Assembly: GCA_949296115.1 (NCBI GenBank)
Contig: CASFNR010000016.1
Coordinates: 1 to 64,000, forward strand
Source of the DNA: an uncultured Eubacteriales bacterium
Lineage (GTDB): Bacteria > Bacillota > Clostridia > Oscillospirales > Oscillospiraceae
Reading direction: 5' to 3'
DNA: 64,000 bases
Shown: one piece after another, positions 51,400-61,417 of the stretch
How positions within the stretch are numbered: position 1 is the stretch's first letter
Layout: every line of letters starts with the position of its first letter
The notes under the pieces: generated by a model
Told to the model about the DNA's origin: nothing
The model's database searches: none
What the model saw: only the letters and a program-made list of their open reading frames with translations
Position numbers and translations under genes: made by a program

Positions 51400-53070
51400 A
51401 TGAAACTCTCCGGCTCTGATATTATCGTGCGCACACTGATTGAACAGGGCACCGACGTGGTATTCGGCTACCCCGGCGGCCAGGTCATCAACATCTACGA
51501 CTCTCTGTACAAATACCAGGATGAGCTGAAGCATATTCTCACCGCCCATGAGCAGGGAGCCTCCCATGCCGCCGACGGCTACGCCCGGGCCACCGGCAAG
51601 GTGGGCGTGTGCATCGCAACCTCCGGCCCAGGCGCCACCAATCTGGTCACCGGCATCGCCACTGCCTACATCGATTCCGTTCCCATGGTCGCCATCACCG
51701 GCAACGTGCCCAACAGCACCATCGGCACCGACGGCTTCCAGGAAATCGATATCACCGGTATCACCCTGCCCATTACCAAGCACAACTACTTCGTCGGTTC
51801 CATCGACAAACTGGCCCCCACCATCCGGGAGGCCTTCCATCTGGCCAAGTCCGGACGTCCCGGTCCCGTCCTGGTGGACGTGCCCAAGGATGTTCAGACC
51901 GCCATGGGTGACTATGAACCCCAGCCCTCTGTAGCCGCCGATCTGCCTGCGGCCGCCAAGGAAATTCGGATTCAGCAGGCAGCCGCCACCATCAATGCTG
52001 CCAAACGGCCCTTCGTCTACTTCGGCGGCGGTCTGATTACCAGCGGCGCCCAGGAGGAACTGCTGGCCGTGGCGGAGAAAATCGACGCTCCCATCGGCTG
52101 CTCCATGATGGGTATTTCTGCCATCCCCACAGACCACCCCCGATTCCTGGGCATGCAGGGTATGCACGGCCACTACGCCTGCTCCATGGCCATGCACCAG
52201 GCGGACTGCATCGTGGCTCTGGGCTGTCGGTTCAATGACCGGGTCACCGGCGACCGGGCCAAGTTCGCCGTGGGCACCAAGATTGTCCACATTGACATCG
52301 ACGGCGCCGAGCTAGGCAAAACCGTCACCCTGGCCCACGGGCTCCGGGGCGACGTGAAGAAAACCCTGGAAAAGCTGCTGCCCCTGCTGGAGCAGAAAAC
52401 CCACCCCCAGTGGCAGGCAGCCGTTGCACGCCTGCGGGAAGAGGAGCGCCAGGGCACCGACAGCCGGGAGGGCATGACGCCCCGGAATGTCATCGGCCTT
52501 CTGAACCGTTATCTCAACGAGAATACCCCTGTCGCCACCGACGTAGGCCAGCACCAGATGTGGGCTGCCCAGTATCTGAACCTGAAGAAAACCCGCCGGT
52601 TCATTTCCAGCGGCGGTCTGGGTACCATGGGCTTTGGCATGGGCGCTGCAATGGGTGCTTCCATGGGCACCGGAGAGCGGGTGGTTCTGGTCACCGGCGA
52701 CGGCAGCTTCGGCATGAATCTGAACGAACTGGCCACCGCCGTTGCCAACCGGGTTCCCCTGGTGATTCTGCTGCTGAACAATGGTGTTCTGGGTATGGTC
52801 CGTCAGTGGCAGACCCTGTTCTTTGACAAGCACTACTCCAACACCACCCTGGACGCCAGGCAGACGGACTTCGTCAAGCTGGCCCAGGCCTTCGGCGCCC
52901 AGGCCAGCCGGGCCCTGACCCTGGAGGAGCTGGAGGCCGCCCTGGATCAGGCCTTCGCCTGCGACGGCCCCTATCTCATCGACTGCGCCATTGACAAGGA
53001 CGAGTTCGTCCTTCCCATGCTGCCCCCCGGCGGTTCCATGGACGATATTATTACAAGGATTGGTGACTGA
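51400..53070 (+). CDS. ilvB: Acetolactate synthase, large (catalytic) subunit
   Basis: The 556-residue ThDP enzyme condenses two pyruvates, or pyruvate with 2-oxobutyrate. It begins GSDIIVRTLIEQGTDVVFGYPGG with the catalytic Glu in TAHEQGASHAADGYAR and the ThDP motif GDGSFGMNLNELATAVANRVPLVILLLNN. Length is usual. It is followed at 2 bp by the regulatory subunit. The start follows AAAGGATG. Confidence 0.97.
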   Translation: MKLSGSDIIVRTLIEQGTDVVFGYPGGQVINIYDSLYKYQDELKHILTAHEQGASHAADGYARATGKVGVCIATSGPGATNLVTGIATAYIDSVPMVAITGNVPNSTIGTDGFQEIDITGITLPITKHNYFVGSIDKLAPTIREAFHLAKSGRPGPVLVDVPKDVQTAMGDYEPQPSVAADLPAAAKEIRIQQAAATINAAKRPFVYFGGGLITSGAQEELLAVAEKIDAPIGCSMMGISAIPTDHPRFLGMQGMHGHYACSMAMHQADCIVALGCRFNDRVTGDRAKFAVGTKIVHIDIDGAELGKTVTLAHGLRGDVKKTLEKLLPLLEQKTHPQWQAAVARLREEERQGTDSREGMTPRNVIGLLNRYLNENTPVATDVGQHQMWAAQYLNLKKTRRFISSGGLGTMGFGMGAAMGASMGTGERVVLVTGDGSFGMNLNELATAVANRVPLVILLLNNGVLGMVRQWQTLFFDKHYSNTTLDARQTDFVKLAQAFGAQASRALTLEELEAALDQAFACDGPYLIDCAIDKDEFVLPMLPPGGSMDDIITRIGD

Positions 53071-53072
53071 TT

Positions 53073-53579
53073 ATGAAGAAATTTACCGTGGCAATTCTGG
53101 TGAATAACCAGTTCGGCGTTCTGAACCGGGTCACCAGTATGTTCCGCCGCCGTCAGTTCAACATCACCTCCCTCACCGTCAGCGAAACGGAATCCGAGTC
53201 CTTCTCCCGGATTACCGTCCAGTCCGAAGGCGACGAGGTGAAGAAGGAGCAGCTGATCAATCAGCTCTACAAGCTCCCCGACGTCTGCTCCATCGCGGAG
53301 CTGGACAATGTAGACACCGTAGGCCGGGAACTGCTGCTGATCAAAATGCGCAACGATCCCGCTGTCCGGGGCGACATCCGTTCCGCCTCCACCGCCTACG
53401 AAGGCAAGGTGGTGGACTACACCAAGGAATCCATCATCATCCAGATGGTGGGTGACAGCCGGAAAATCGACAACTTCATCAACCTGATGCGGGACTTTGA
53501 AATAATGGAAATCTGCCGCACCGGCCTGGTGACCCTCCAGCGGGGCTCCACCACCATCCGCCGGGTAACCAATCTGTAA
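53073..53579 (+). CDS. ilvN: Acetolactate synthase, small (regulatory) subunit
   Basis: The 168-residue ACT-domain protein gives acetolactate synthase full activity and valine feedback. It starts FTVAILVNNQFGVLNRVTSMFRRRQFNITSL, an ACT domain, followed by a second conserved domain (about 80-160) with KVVDYTKESIIIQMVG. It starts two bases after ilvB, and the pair form one enzyme. Confidence 0.95.
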   Translation: MKKFTVAILVNNQFGVLNRVTSMFRRRQFNITSLTVSETESESFSRITVQSEGDEVKKEQLINQLYKLPDVCSIAELDNVDTVGRELLLIKMRNDPAVRGDIRSASTAYEGKVVDYTKESIIIQMVGDSRKIDNFINLMRDFEIMEICRTGLVTLQRGSTTIRRVTNL

Positions 53580-54644
<1,065 letters not shown>

Positions 54645-54655
54645 TGTTCGCCAAA

Positions 54656-54686
54656 GGGAGAGGCTTCCGCCTCTCCCTCTCCCGAT
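54656..54686 (+). terminator. Intra-operon hairpin between ilvC and ilvD
   Basis: GGGAGAGGC (54656-54664) pairs with GCCTCTCCC (54669-54677) around TTCC, followed by a weak run (TCTCCCGATTTTA). It may be a partial terminator or a processing hairpin that lowers ilvD expression relative to ilvC. Confidence 0.5.
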
Positions 54687-54720
54687 TTTACTACCCGAAA
54701 CAGAAAGTAGGTTTTCTGCC

Positions 54721-56379
54721 ATGATCAAAGATACCATTGTCAACGGCCCCCAGAACGCCTCCCACCGCAGCCTGTACCACGCCCTGGGTCTGACCAAGGA
54801 GGAGCAGCAGCGGCCCCTCATCGGCATCGTCAGCTCCTACAACGAAATCGTTCCCGGCCACATGAATCTGGACAAGATTGTGGAGGCCGTCAAGCTGGGC
54901 GTCGCCATGGCCGGCGGCACCCCCATTGTGTTCCCCGCCATTGCGGTGTGCGACGGCATCGCCATGGGCCACGAAGGCATGAAGTATTCCCTGGTCACCC
55001 GGGATCTGATTGCCGACTCCACCGAGGCCATGGTCAAGGCCCACGGCTTTGACGGCCTGGTGATGGTGCCCAACTGTGACAAGAACGTGCCCGGCCTGCT
55101 GATGGCAGCGGCCCGGGTGAATATTCCCACCATTTTCGTCAGCGGCGGCCCCATGCTGGCCGGACGGGTGGATGGGAAGAAAACCAGCCTGTCCAGCATG
55201 TTTGAGGCGGTGGGCGCCTTCGCCGCCGGAAAAATCGACGAAGCCCAGCTGACGGTGTGCGAGGAAAACACCTGCCCCACCTGCGGCTCCTGCTCCGGTA
55301 TGTACACCGCCAACTCCATGAACTGCCTGACGGAAGTGCTGGGCATGGGCCTGCGGGGCAACGGCACCATTCCCGCCGTGTACTCCGCCCGGATTGAGCT
55401 GGCCAAGCACGCCGGTATGCAGGTGATGGAACTGGTGAAGAAGGACATCCGGCCCCGGGACATCATGACCGCCGCCGCCATCCGCAACGCCCTCACCGCC
55501 GACATGGCCCTGGGCTGCTCCACCAACTCCATGCTCCACCTGCCCGCCATCGCCAACGAGTGCCAGGTGGAATTCAACCTGGATATGGCCAACGAAATCA
55601 GCGCCAAGACTCCCAACCTGTGCCATCTGGCCCCCGCCGGCCCCACCTACATGGAGGACCTGAACGAGGCCGGCGGCGTGTACGCCGTGCTGAAGGAGCT
55701 GACCAAGCTGGACCTGCTGGACACCTCCGTGATGACCGTCACCGGCAAGACCCTGGGCGAGAACATTGCTACAGCCGTGAACCGGAACCCCGGCGTCATC
55801 CGTCCCGTAGAGAATCCCTACTCCCCCACTGGCGGCATCGCCGTGCTCCGGGGCAATCTGGCGCCGGAGGGCGGCGTGGTCAAGCGCAGCGCCGTGCTGC
55901 CGGAGATGCTGGTCCACGACGGCCCTGCCCGGGTGTTTGATTGTGAAGAGGACGCCCAGGCCGCCATCAACGCCGGTCAGATTCACCCCGGCGATGTGGT
56001 GGTCATCCGCTACGAAGGCCCCAAGGGCGGCCCCGGTATGCGGGAGATGCTGAACCCCACCTCCGCCATTATGGGCATGGGGCTGGGCAGCAGCGTGGCC
56101 CTGATTACCGACGGACGGTTCAGCGGCGCTACCCGGGGCGCCTGCATCGGTCACGTCTCTCCGGAAGCCGCTTCCGGCGGCCCCATCGGCGTGATTCAGG
56201 AGGGCGACATCATCCACATCGACATTCCCAACAACGTGCTGGAGCTAAAAATCAGCCAGGAGGAACTGGACCGCCGGATGGCCGCCTTTGTTCCGAAGAA
56301 GAAAGAACTCTCCGGCTATCTGAAGCGGTACGCCGCCCTGGTATCCAGCGGCGCTAAGGGTGCCATTTTGAACGTATGA
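54721..56379 (+). CDS. ilvD: Dihydroxy-acid dehydratase
   Basis: The 552-residue iron-sulfur enzyme yields 2-oxo acids for valine and isoleucine. Cysteine-bearing motifs are [27 protein letters not shown], and the late region has [20 protein letters not shown]. Length is standard. It ends by overlapping the DUF815 ATPase gene (ATGA). The start has AAAGTAGG, a weak ribosome binding site. Confidence 0.96.
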   Translation: MIKDTIVNGPQNASHRSLYHALGLTKEEQQRPLIGIVSSYNEIVPGHMNLDKIVEAVKLGVAMAGGTPIVFPAIAVCDGIAMGHEGMKYSLVTRDLIADSTEAMVKAHGFDGLVMVPNCDKNVPGLLMAAARVNIPTIFVSGGPMLAGRVDGKKTSLSSMFEAVGAFAAGKIDEAQLTVCEENTCPTCGSCSGMYTANSMNCLTEVLGMGLRGNGTIPAVYSARIELAKHAGMQVMELVKKDIRPRDIMTAAAIRNALTADMALGCSTNSMLHLPAIANECQVEFNLDMANEISAKTPNLCHLAPAGPTYMEDLNEAGGVYAVLKELTKLDLLDTSVMTVTGKTLGENIATAVNRNPGVIRPVENPYSPTGGIAVLRGNLAPEGGVVKRSAVLPEMLVHDGPARVFDCEEDAQAAINAGQIHPGDVVVIRYEGPKGGPGMREMLNPTSAIMGMGLGSSVALITDGRFSGATRGACIGHVSPEAASGGPIGVIQEGDIIHIDIPNNVLELKISQEELDRRMAAFVPKKKELSGYLKRYAALVSSGAKGAILNV

Positions 56380-57575
56380 AAGCAAGAGAATTACAGAATC
56401 TGAACATCCGGCTGCAAAGTCTGGCAATCTTTCGGAATCTGCTGAAGGACCCGGTGATTGCCGCCCTTGGGGAGTACCTGAAGGCACTGGACGCAGGGGA
56501 AACCGCCGGGTCTGTGTCCCGGTACGCCGGGTTTGTGTCGGCGTTTTACGCCGCTGGAACCCCCGCCTTCTCCCGGTATGTGGAGCGGATTGTGGGGGAC
56601 GACGAGAATCCCTGCATCCGCATGATTGGGCGGGGCGAGACGCCCCCGCCGGAGATGGCCCGGTGTGTGGCCGGGGAGCTGGAAATTCTCCAGGCGGTGG
56701 CCAGCCTGACCCCCGCCCAGCTGCGGCAGGGCTTGGACTGGGACGGATACCTGCCGGAATTTCCCACGGAGCCGGTGGATGTGGTGGCCTCCTACCGGCA
56801 GCGGTGCGAGAACATCGGCCAGTACGGCTACGGCATCTACGCCCGGCACCCCATGTTCTACATCTCCGGGGAGAACCAGATTGTGCCGGTGCATAACCCG
56901 GACAAGATCCGCCTGTCCTCCCTGATTGACTACAAGCGGGAGCAGCAGATCATCCTGGGCAACACCATGGCCCTGCTCTCCGGCAAACCCGCCGCCAACA
57001 TTCTGCTCACCGGCGACGCCGGCACCGGCAAATCCTCCACCGTGAAAGCGGTGGTCAACGAGCTGTCCCATCTGGGTCTGCGGATTCTGGAGGTGCGCAA
57101 GGAGCAGCTGCACAGCATCCCCGCCATTCTGGACGAGCTGAACAGCAACCCCCTGAAGTTCATCCTGTTCATCGACGACCTGTCCTTCCAGAAGGACGAC
57201 GACAACTTCAGCGCCCTGAAGGCCATTCTGGAGGGCAGCGTGTCCGCCCGGAGCCGGAACGTGGTGATCTACGCCACCTCCAACCGCCGCCATCTGGTGA
57301 AGGAGAGCTTCTCCAACCGGGACGGAGACGACGTCCACCGCAATGACACCATGCAGGAAATGCTGTCCCTGTCCGAGCGGTTCGGCATTCAGATCACCTT
57401 CCAGAAGCCGGATAAGAAAACCTACCTGGACATTGTCCGTCATCTGGCGAAAGACCGGGGTGTAGAAATGCCTGCAGAAGAACTGGAAGCCCAGGCAGAG
57501 CGGTTTGCCCTGGGCCGGGGGGGACGGTCCGCCCGGGCCGCCACCCAGTTCATCGACAGCCTGCTGGCAAAATAA
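56376..57575 (+). CDS. DUF815-family AAA ATPase
   Basis: The 399-residue protein has the DUF815 arrangement: an N-terminal helical part, Walker [11 protein letters not shown] (about residue 212), Walker [11 protein letters not shown], and [39 protein letters not shown], which contains the sensor and arginine-finger region. The family is of unknown function. It overlaps the ilvD stop by four bases and is the last gene before a strong terminator, so it is expressed with branched-chain amino acid synthesis. A chaperone-like role is possible but unproven. Confidence 0.88.
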   Translation: MKARELQNLNIRLQSLAIFRNLLKDPVIAALGEYLKALDAGETAGSVSRYAGFVSAFYAAGTPAFSRYVERIVGDDENPCIRMIGRGETPPPEMARCVAGELEILQAVASLTPAQLRQGLDWDGYLPEFPTEPVDVVASYRQRCENIGQYGYGIYARHPMFYISGENQIVPVHNPDKIRLSSLIDYKREQQIILGNTMALLSGKPAANILLTGDAGTGKSSTVKAVVNELSHLGLRILEVRKEQLHSIPAILDELNSNPLKFILFIDDLSFQKDDDNFSALKAILEGSVSARSRNVVIYATSNRRHLVKESFSNRDGDDVHRNDTMQEMLSLSERFGIQITFQKPDKKTYLDIVRHLAKDRGVEMPAEELEAQAERFALGRGGRSARAATQFIDSLLAK

Positions 57576-57581
57576 CGCACA

Positions 57582-57620
57582 AACGCCTGAGCGGCGAAAA
57601 CCGCTCAGGCGTTCTCTTTA
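57582..57620. terminator. Bidirectional terminator of the ilv-leu operon
   Basis: AACGCCTGAGCGG (57582-57594) pairs perfectly with 57601-57613, with TCTCTTTA on the right. It also faces the end of the converging ABC operon. Confidence 0.9.
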
Positions 57621-57625
57621 TGGAA

Positions 57626-58252
57626 TTACAGTTCCCGGGTCCGGTACAGCCGGATGGAGAGCAGCCAGGACAGGGCGTACAGCACAGCCGCCCCCAGGAG
57701 CAGCCAGACCGACAAATTTCCAGGCAGGGAGAAGCTTTCCCCCTCCTCCACGCCCAGCGCCAGAACGGCACTGCCGCCAAAGGTAACCGCAATCATAACC
57801 AAAAACCAAACTCTTCCCTTTTCCACCCCCAATTTGAAAATCAGGGGGAGACAAAGCGCCGGCGGCACCAAAGCGATGACTTGCAGGCCGCACAGCAGGG
57901 GCAGCAGTTGGCGCAGTCCGATCTCCCCGTTCAGCCGAATGGCCAGCAGCTGCGTGACCGCCGTCAGCGCCAAAACCAGCTCTCCCAGAATCAGGCCGAT
58001 GAGATACTTCGCCGAGACATACTGTGCCCGGGAGGTGGGCAGGGTATCAAAATACACGTCCCACTTACTCTGGGTATCGTAGGACAGCAAGGTCACCGGA
58101 ATAAAACTGGCCAAGGCACAGGGATAGACCAGCAGAAACAGGTTCTCCGAAGATCCGAACATTGCCAGACCCAAAAACAGCACCGTCATCACCAGGTGGC
58201 TCCGGCAGTACTTCCGGGCCAGATAAAACTCTTTCAGCAGCAGTCCGCTCAT
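57626..58252 (-). CDS. ABC-2 type transporter permease
   Basis: The 208-residue membrane protein has six hydrophobic helices and resembles the ABC2_membrane_5 family, small permeases paired with a BcrA-like ATPase, often in GntR/YtrA-controlled units. VYFDTLPTSRAQYVSAKYLIG is a typical cytoplasmic segment. It should export an unknown compound, possibly a peptide or antimicrobial. ATG 58252 has AGGAGG eight bases upstream. It follows the ATPase by one base. Confidence 0.85.
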   Translation of the reverse strand: MSGLLLKEFYLARKYCRSHLVMTVLFLGLAMFGSSENLFLLVYPCALASFIPVTLLSYDTQSKWDVYFDTLPTSRAQYVSAKYLIGLILGELVLALTAVTQLLAIRLNGEIGLRQLLPLLCGLQVIALVPPALCLPLIFKLGVEKGRVWFLVMIAVTFGGSAVLALGVEEGESFSLPGNLSVWLLLGAAVLYALSWLLSIRLYRTREL

Positions 58253-58253
58253 G

Positions 58254-59096
58254 TCACTTTGCCTCCTTCGCCATAAACACAAACAGTTCCTCAATGCTCA
58301 CCGGACTCAGGTTCCACCCTTCCGGCACCCCATCCCGGAGCACCAGGGCCTCCACCCCGTAGGGGGTAACCTTTTTGCTCCGCACCGCTTCCGGGTCCAG
58401 GTCTTCCAGCTGCTCCGCTGGGCAGTGAAGCAGGCCGTATTCCTCCAGCAGCCGGTCCTTTTCCTCCAGGAGCATCAGCTTTCCCTTGTGGAGGAAGGCG
58501 ATGTAGTCGCAGAGCTTTTCCAGGTCGCTGACAATGTGGGAGGAAATCAGAATGGCGTGGTCCTCCCGGCGGGTGAAGTCCAGAAACAGCTCCACCACCT
58601 GGTCCCGGACCACCGGGTCCAGACCGCCGGTGGGCTCGTCCAGCAGAAGCAGCTTGGGCTGGTGAGACAGGGCCACCGCAATCCCCAGCTTCATCTTCAT
58701 CCCCCGGGAAAAATCCTTGAAGGTTTTATCCCAGGGCAGGTCCAGGGACTCCACCAGATTGGCGTAGCATTTCCCATCCCACCGGGCGAAAATCCGGGCC
58801 ATGATCTTGCCGACCTGCCGGGCGTTCAGGCACTCCGGCAGGCCGACAGAATCCATCACCACCCCCACGTCCTCCTTGGTCAAACGGAGATTGTCCCGGT
58901 TGTCCCGGCCCAGAATGGTGACGGTGCCGCTGTCCCGACGGAGCATATCCAGAATCAGCTTGATGGTGGTGGTTTTCCCCGCCCCGTTCTCCCCGATCAG
59001 CCCCAGGATGCAGCCGCTGGGCAGGGTCAGATTCAGATTGTCCAGGCGGAAGCCCGGATAGGTTTTGGTCAAATTGCGAATTTCCAATGCGTTCAT
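58254..59096 (-). CDS. ABC transporter ATP-binding protein
   Basis: The 280-residue ATPase has Walker A GENGAGKTT (about residues 38-46), signature FSRGMKMKLGIAVALS, Walker B LLLLDEPTGGLDP and the switch His in SSHIVSDLEKL. It resembles BcrA/YtrB type ATPases. GGAGGAA precedes ATG 59096. Its stop meets the permease start and its start overlaps the regulator stop, so all three are one operon. Confidence 0.93.
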   Translation of the reverse strand: MNALEIRNLTKTYPGFRLDNLNLTLPSGCILGLIGENGAGKTTTIKLILDMLRRDSGTVTILGRDNRDNLRLTKEDVGVVMDSVGLPECLNARQVGKIMARIFARWDGKCYANLVESLDLPWDKTFKDFSRGMKMKLGIAVALSHQPKLLLLDEPTGGLDPVVRDQVVELFLDFTRREDHAILISSHIVSDLEKLCDYIAFLHKGKLMLLEEKDRLLEEYGLLHCPAEQLEDLDPEAVRSKKVTPYGVEALVLRDGVPEGWNLSPVSIEELFVFMAKEAK

Positions 59097-59470
59097 AGCT
59101 GTTCCTCCATACAAAGTTCCATCATTTCCAGCAGTTCCCCCCGGCTGAGATTGCAGGACGCAGCCAGACGGACAATCTGCTCCATGTGTTCCTCGATTTT
59201 CTTCAGATTTTCCTCCCGGAGCAGTTCCACATTCTTCGCCGCCACATAGCAGCCCTTCCCGGGGACGGTGTAGAGGAAGCCCTCCCGCTCCAGCTCGTCA
59301 TAGGCCCGCTTGGTGGTGATGAAGCTGATGCGCAAATCCTTGGCCAGCCCCCGGATGGAGGGGAGCATCTGGTCCTGCTCCAGCTCCCCGCTGATAATCT
59401 GGGCCTTGATCTGGGAATAAATCTGGTCGTAAATCGGGGCGCCGCTTTTGTTGTCAATAAAGATGTGCAT
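59093..59470 (-). CDS. GntR/YtrA-family transcriptional regulator
   Basis: The 125-residue short regulator has a winged HTH (about 8-75; QIKAQIISGELEQDQMLPSIRGLAKDLRISFITTKRAYDELEREGF) and a short helical C-terminal dimerisation part, as in YtrA. It is first in an operon with an ABC exporter, and a perfect palindrome overlaps its promoter, so it should repress itself and the exporter until a cell-envelope compound is sensed. The chosen ATG 59470 begins HIFIDNKSGAPIYDQI, the usual start. Confidence 0.9.
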   Translation of the reverse strand: MHIFIDNKSGAPIYDQIYSQIKAQIISGELEQDQMLPSIRGLAKDLRISFITTKRAYDELEREGFLYTVPGKGCYVAAKNVELLREENLKKIEEHMEQIVRLAASCNLSRGELLEMMELCMEEQL

Positions 59471-59481
59471 GCCCTCACCTC

Positions 59482-59520
59482 TGTATAAACTGTATATGCT
59501 GATTATATACAGTTTATACA
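59482..59520. promoter_or_regulatory. GntR/YtrA operator
   Basis: TGTATAAACTGTATAT (59482-59497) and its perfect complement (59505-59520) flank a 7-nt centre. The 16-bp arms overlap the -10 and spacer of the promoter, giving a clear repressor site. Confidence 0.8.
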
Positions 59521-59530
59521 CAATTGTCAA
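59502..59530 (-). promoter_or_regulatory. Promoter of the GntR-ABC operon
   Basis: On the minus strand TTGACA (59525-59530) and TATAAT (59502-59507) form a perfect consensus with a 17-bp spacer, overlapped by the operator palindrome. Confidence 0.85.
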
Positions 59531-59557
59531 GCCCTGTTTTGACAAATTTTCCGGCGG

Positions 59558-59586
59558 TTGCATTCCCCTCCGGGATATGCTACACT
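59558..59586 (+). promoter_or_regulatory. Promoter of the nitroreductase gene
   Basis: TTGCAT (59558-59563) and TACACT (59581-59586) are 17 bp apart, 24 bp before the start codon. Confidence 0.6.
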
Positions 59587-59610
59587 GAAAGAAAACAAGG
59601 AGGTGTGTCT

Positions 59611-60138
59611 ATGAATTTCCTGGAAATTGCCCAAACCCGGCAGTCCTGCCGGGCCTATGACGAAGCCCGCCCCGTGGAGCCGGAGAAACTGGAAGCCGTT
59701 CTGGAAGCAGCACGTCTGGCTCCCTCCGCCTGCAATGGGCAGCCCTACCACATCACCGTCTGCCAGGGAGACACCGCCAAGGCCGTGGCCGCCGCCACCG
59801 CAGGCATGGGGCTGAACAAATTCGCCGCCCAGGCCCCCGTTCTGCTGGTGTTGTCGGAGATGCCCTATGTGGCCTCCGCCGCAGCAGGTTCCCGGATGAA
59901 GCAGAACGACTACCGCTCCCTGGACATCGGTATTGCCGCCGCCTACCTCACCGCCGAGGCCACCGCCCAGGGACTGGGCAGCTGCATCCTCGGCTGGCTG
60001 GACGACAGCAAAATCCGGAGCATCTGCGGCCTGAAGCACCCGGTCCGTCTGGTAATTACCTTGGGCTATGCCAAGGAGGGAGATAGGCTGCGAGAGAAAA
60101 AGCGGATACCTATGTCGGAACTGGTGACCAGACTATAA
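59611..60138 (+). CDS. Nitroreductase-family flavoprotein
   Basis: The 175-residue protein begins FLEIAQTRQSCRAYDEARPVEPEKLEAVLEAARLAPSACNGQPYH, the FMN-binding start of the nitroreductase family, and has GIAAAYLTAEATAQGLGSCILGW. It probably uses NAD(P)H to reduce a nitro or quinone-like compound, but the true substrate is unknown. AAGGAGG precedes the ATG. Terminator follows at 60222. Confidence 0.92.
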   Translation: MNFLEIAQTRQSCRAYDEARPVEPEKLEAVLEAARLAPSACNGQPYHITVCQGDTAKAVAAATAGMGLNKFAAQAPVLLVLSEMPYVASAAAGSRMKQNDYRSLDIGIAAAYLTAEATAQGLGSCILGWLDDSKIRSICGLKHPVRLVITLGYAKEGDRLREKKRIPMSELVTRL

Positions 60139-60221
60139 TACCCGCGCCCGGCCACAAAAAAGCAGGTTTCATCTGATTTGCCGCCGCAGGCGGTAAACTC
60201 AGCAAGACTTTTTATCCGCTG

Positions 60222-60250
60222 AACCGGCCTCAAAAGAGGCCGGTTTTCTC
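60222..60250 (+). terminator. Terminator of the nitroreductase gene
   Basis: AACCGGCCTC (60222-60231) pairs with GAGGCCGGTT (60236-60245) around AAAA, followed by TTCTC. It lies directly before the next promoter. Confidence 0.75.
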
Positions 60251-60279
60251 TTGACAGACCCAGCTCGGTGTGCTATCAT
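60251..60279 (+). promoter_or_regulatory. Promoter of the SdpR-YhfC-SdpI operon
   Basis: TTGACA (60251-60256) and TATCAT (60274-60279) are 17 bp apart and are followed directly by an operator palindrome. Confidence 0.85.
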
Positions 60280-60310
60280 ATATTTAACAATTAAGTTAAT
60301 TGTTAAATAT
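60280..60310. promoter_or_regulatory. ArsR/SdpR operator
   Basis: ATATTTAACAATTAA and its perfect complement (60280-60294 and 60296-60310) flank one central G, immediately after the -10 element. The AT-rich palindrome is the type bound by ArsR-family repressors. Confidence 0.8.
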
Positions 60311-60327
60311 CAGAAAGGAGGCTGCCT

Positions 60328-60606
60328 ATGGGACTCCAGCAAACCCTGAAAGCTCTGGCTGACCCCACCCGGCGGGAAATTCTGAACCTGCTGAAATCCG
60401 GCAAGCGCCCCGCCGGGGAAATCGCCGAGCATTTCGACATTACCCAAGCCGCCGTCTCCCGGCATTTGTCGGTGCTGAAGGACGCTGATCTCATCAGCGA
60501 CACCCGGGAAGGCAAGTACATCTATTATGAACTGAATGCCACGGTTCTGGAGGAAATCCTGCTGTGGATTTCCGATCTGAAAGGAGAGGGTGACCATGAT
60601 TCCTAA
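60328..60606 (+). CDS. sdpR: ArsR-family repressor, SdpR-like
   Basis: The 92-residue winged-HTH protein has LADPTRREILNLLKSGKRPAGEIAEHFDITQAAVSRHLSVLKDADLI and no metal-binding cysteines. This is the SdpR-like branch, which is not metal-responsive. In Bacillus subtilis SdpR controls the gene for SdpI and is held at the membrane when SdpI meets the SDP toxin. Here an SdpI homologue lies two genes downstream, giving the same pairing. AAAGGAGG precedes the start. Confidence 0.9.
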   Translation: MGLQQTLKALADPTRREILNLLKSGKRPAGEIAEHFDITQAAVSRHLSVLKDADLISDTREGKYIYYELNATVLEEILLWISDLKGEGDHDS

Positions 60607-61417
60607 TTCCACGATTATCGCCTGTGTCATTACCCTGTGCATCAGCCTCATCGGACCGCTGGTTCTGCTGCTGATTCTCAGCCTTCGCTGGCGGAAACAG
60701 GGCATCGCCGCCGCCTGGTTCGTCGGCGCTGCCGGATTCTTTGTAACCCAGATGGTAATCCGCATTCCCATTCTGAGCCTGCTCTCCGCCAGTGACGGCT
60801 TTGCTTCCTTCGCCCAGGAGCACCTTTTCCTCTACGGCGTGCTGCTGGCCTTTACCGCCGGGCTGTTCGAGCTGGCAGGCCGGTTTGCCGCCGCAAAAGT
60901 GCTGAAAAAGAAGCCCATCTTCCGCCGGGCGTTGGCTGCCGGTCTGGGCCATGGCGGCATCGAAGCCATTGTGCTGGTGGGTCTGACCTATGTAAACAAT
61001 CTGATCTATCTGGTGATGATTCAGGCCGGCACCTTTGACGCCCTGATTGCCCAGACCGAGGCCATGGGGGTAGACCCCAGCCAATTGCGCGCCATTCAGG
61101 ATACTTTCCTCCAGACCGGGGCGGGTCTGTTCCTCCTGGCTGGGCTGGAACGGCTGCTGACCATGGTCGCCCACACCGCCATGTCGGTTCTGGTCTGTTG
61201 GGGCGTGTGGCACAACCGTACCACCCCCGCCCTTCTTGCATGCCTTGGCATCCACACCCTGCTGGATTCCATGGTGATGGTGACCTATGTGGTTCCCCAG
61301 CCTGCATCCTACTGGATTCTTTACAGCTTTATGGGCCTGGTCGCCCTGTTTTCCCTGTATCTGCTCCGGCGGCTCCGGAAGAACTGGCCCGCCTGTGAGA
61401 AAGGAGAGATTGTATGA
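60596..61417 (+). CDS. YhfC-family intramembrane metalloprotease-like protein
   Basis: The 273-residue protein has about seven helices and the YhfC-type motifs FELAGRFAAAK, GLGHGGIEAIVLVG, ERLLTMVAHTAMSVLV and LGIHTLLD, whose Glu and His residues lie within the membrane and resemble the CPBP/intramembrane peptidase active-site pattern. Activity has not been proven for this subfamily. It overlaps the SdpR gene and the SdpI gene, so all three are co-translated. AAGGAGAGG precedes ATG 60596. Confidence 0.8.
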   Translation: MIPNSTIIACVITLCISLIGPLVLLLILSLRWRKQGIAAAWFVGAAGFFVTQMVIRIPILSLLSASDGFASFAQEHLFLYGVLLAFTAGLFELAGRFAAAKVLKKKPIFRRALAAGLGHGGIEAIVLVGLTYVNNLIYLVMIQAGTFDALIAQTEAMGVDPSQLRAIQDTFLQTGAGLFLLAGLERLLTMVAHTAMSVLVCWGVWHNRTTPALLACLGIHTLLDSMVMVTYVVPQPASYWILYSFMGLVALFSLYLLRRLRKNWPACEKGEIV

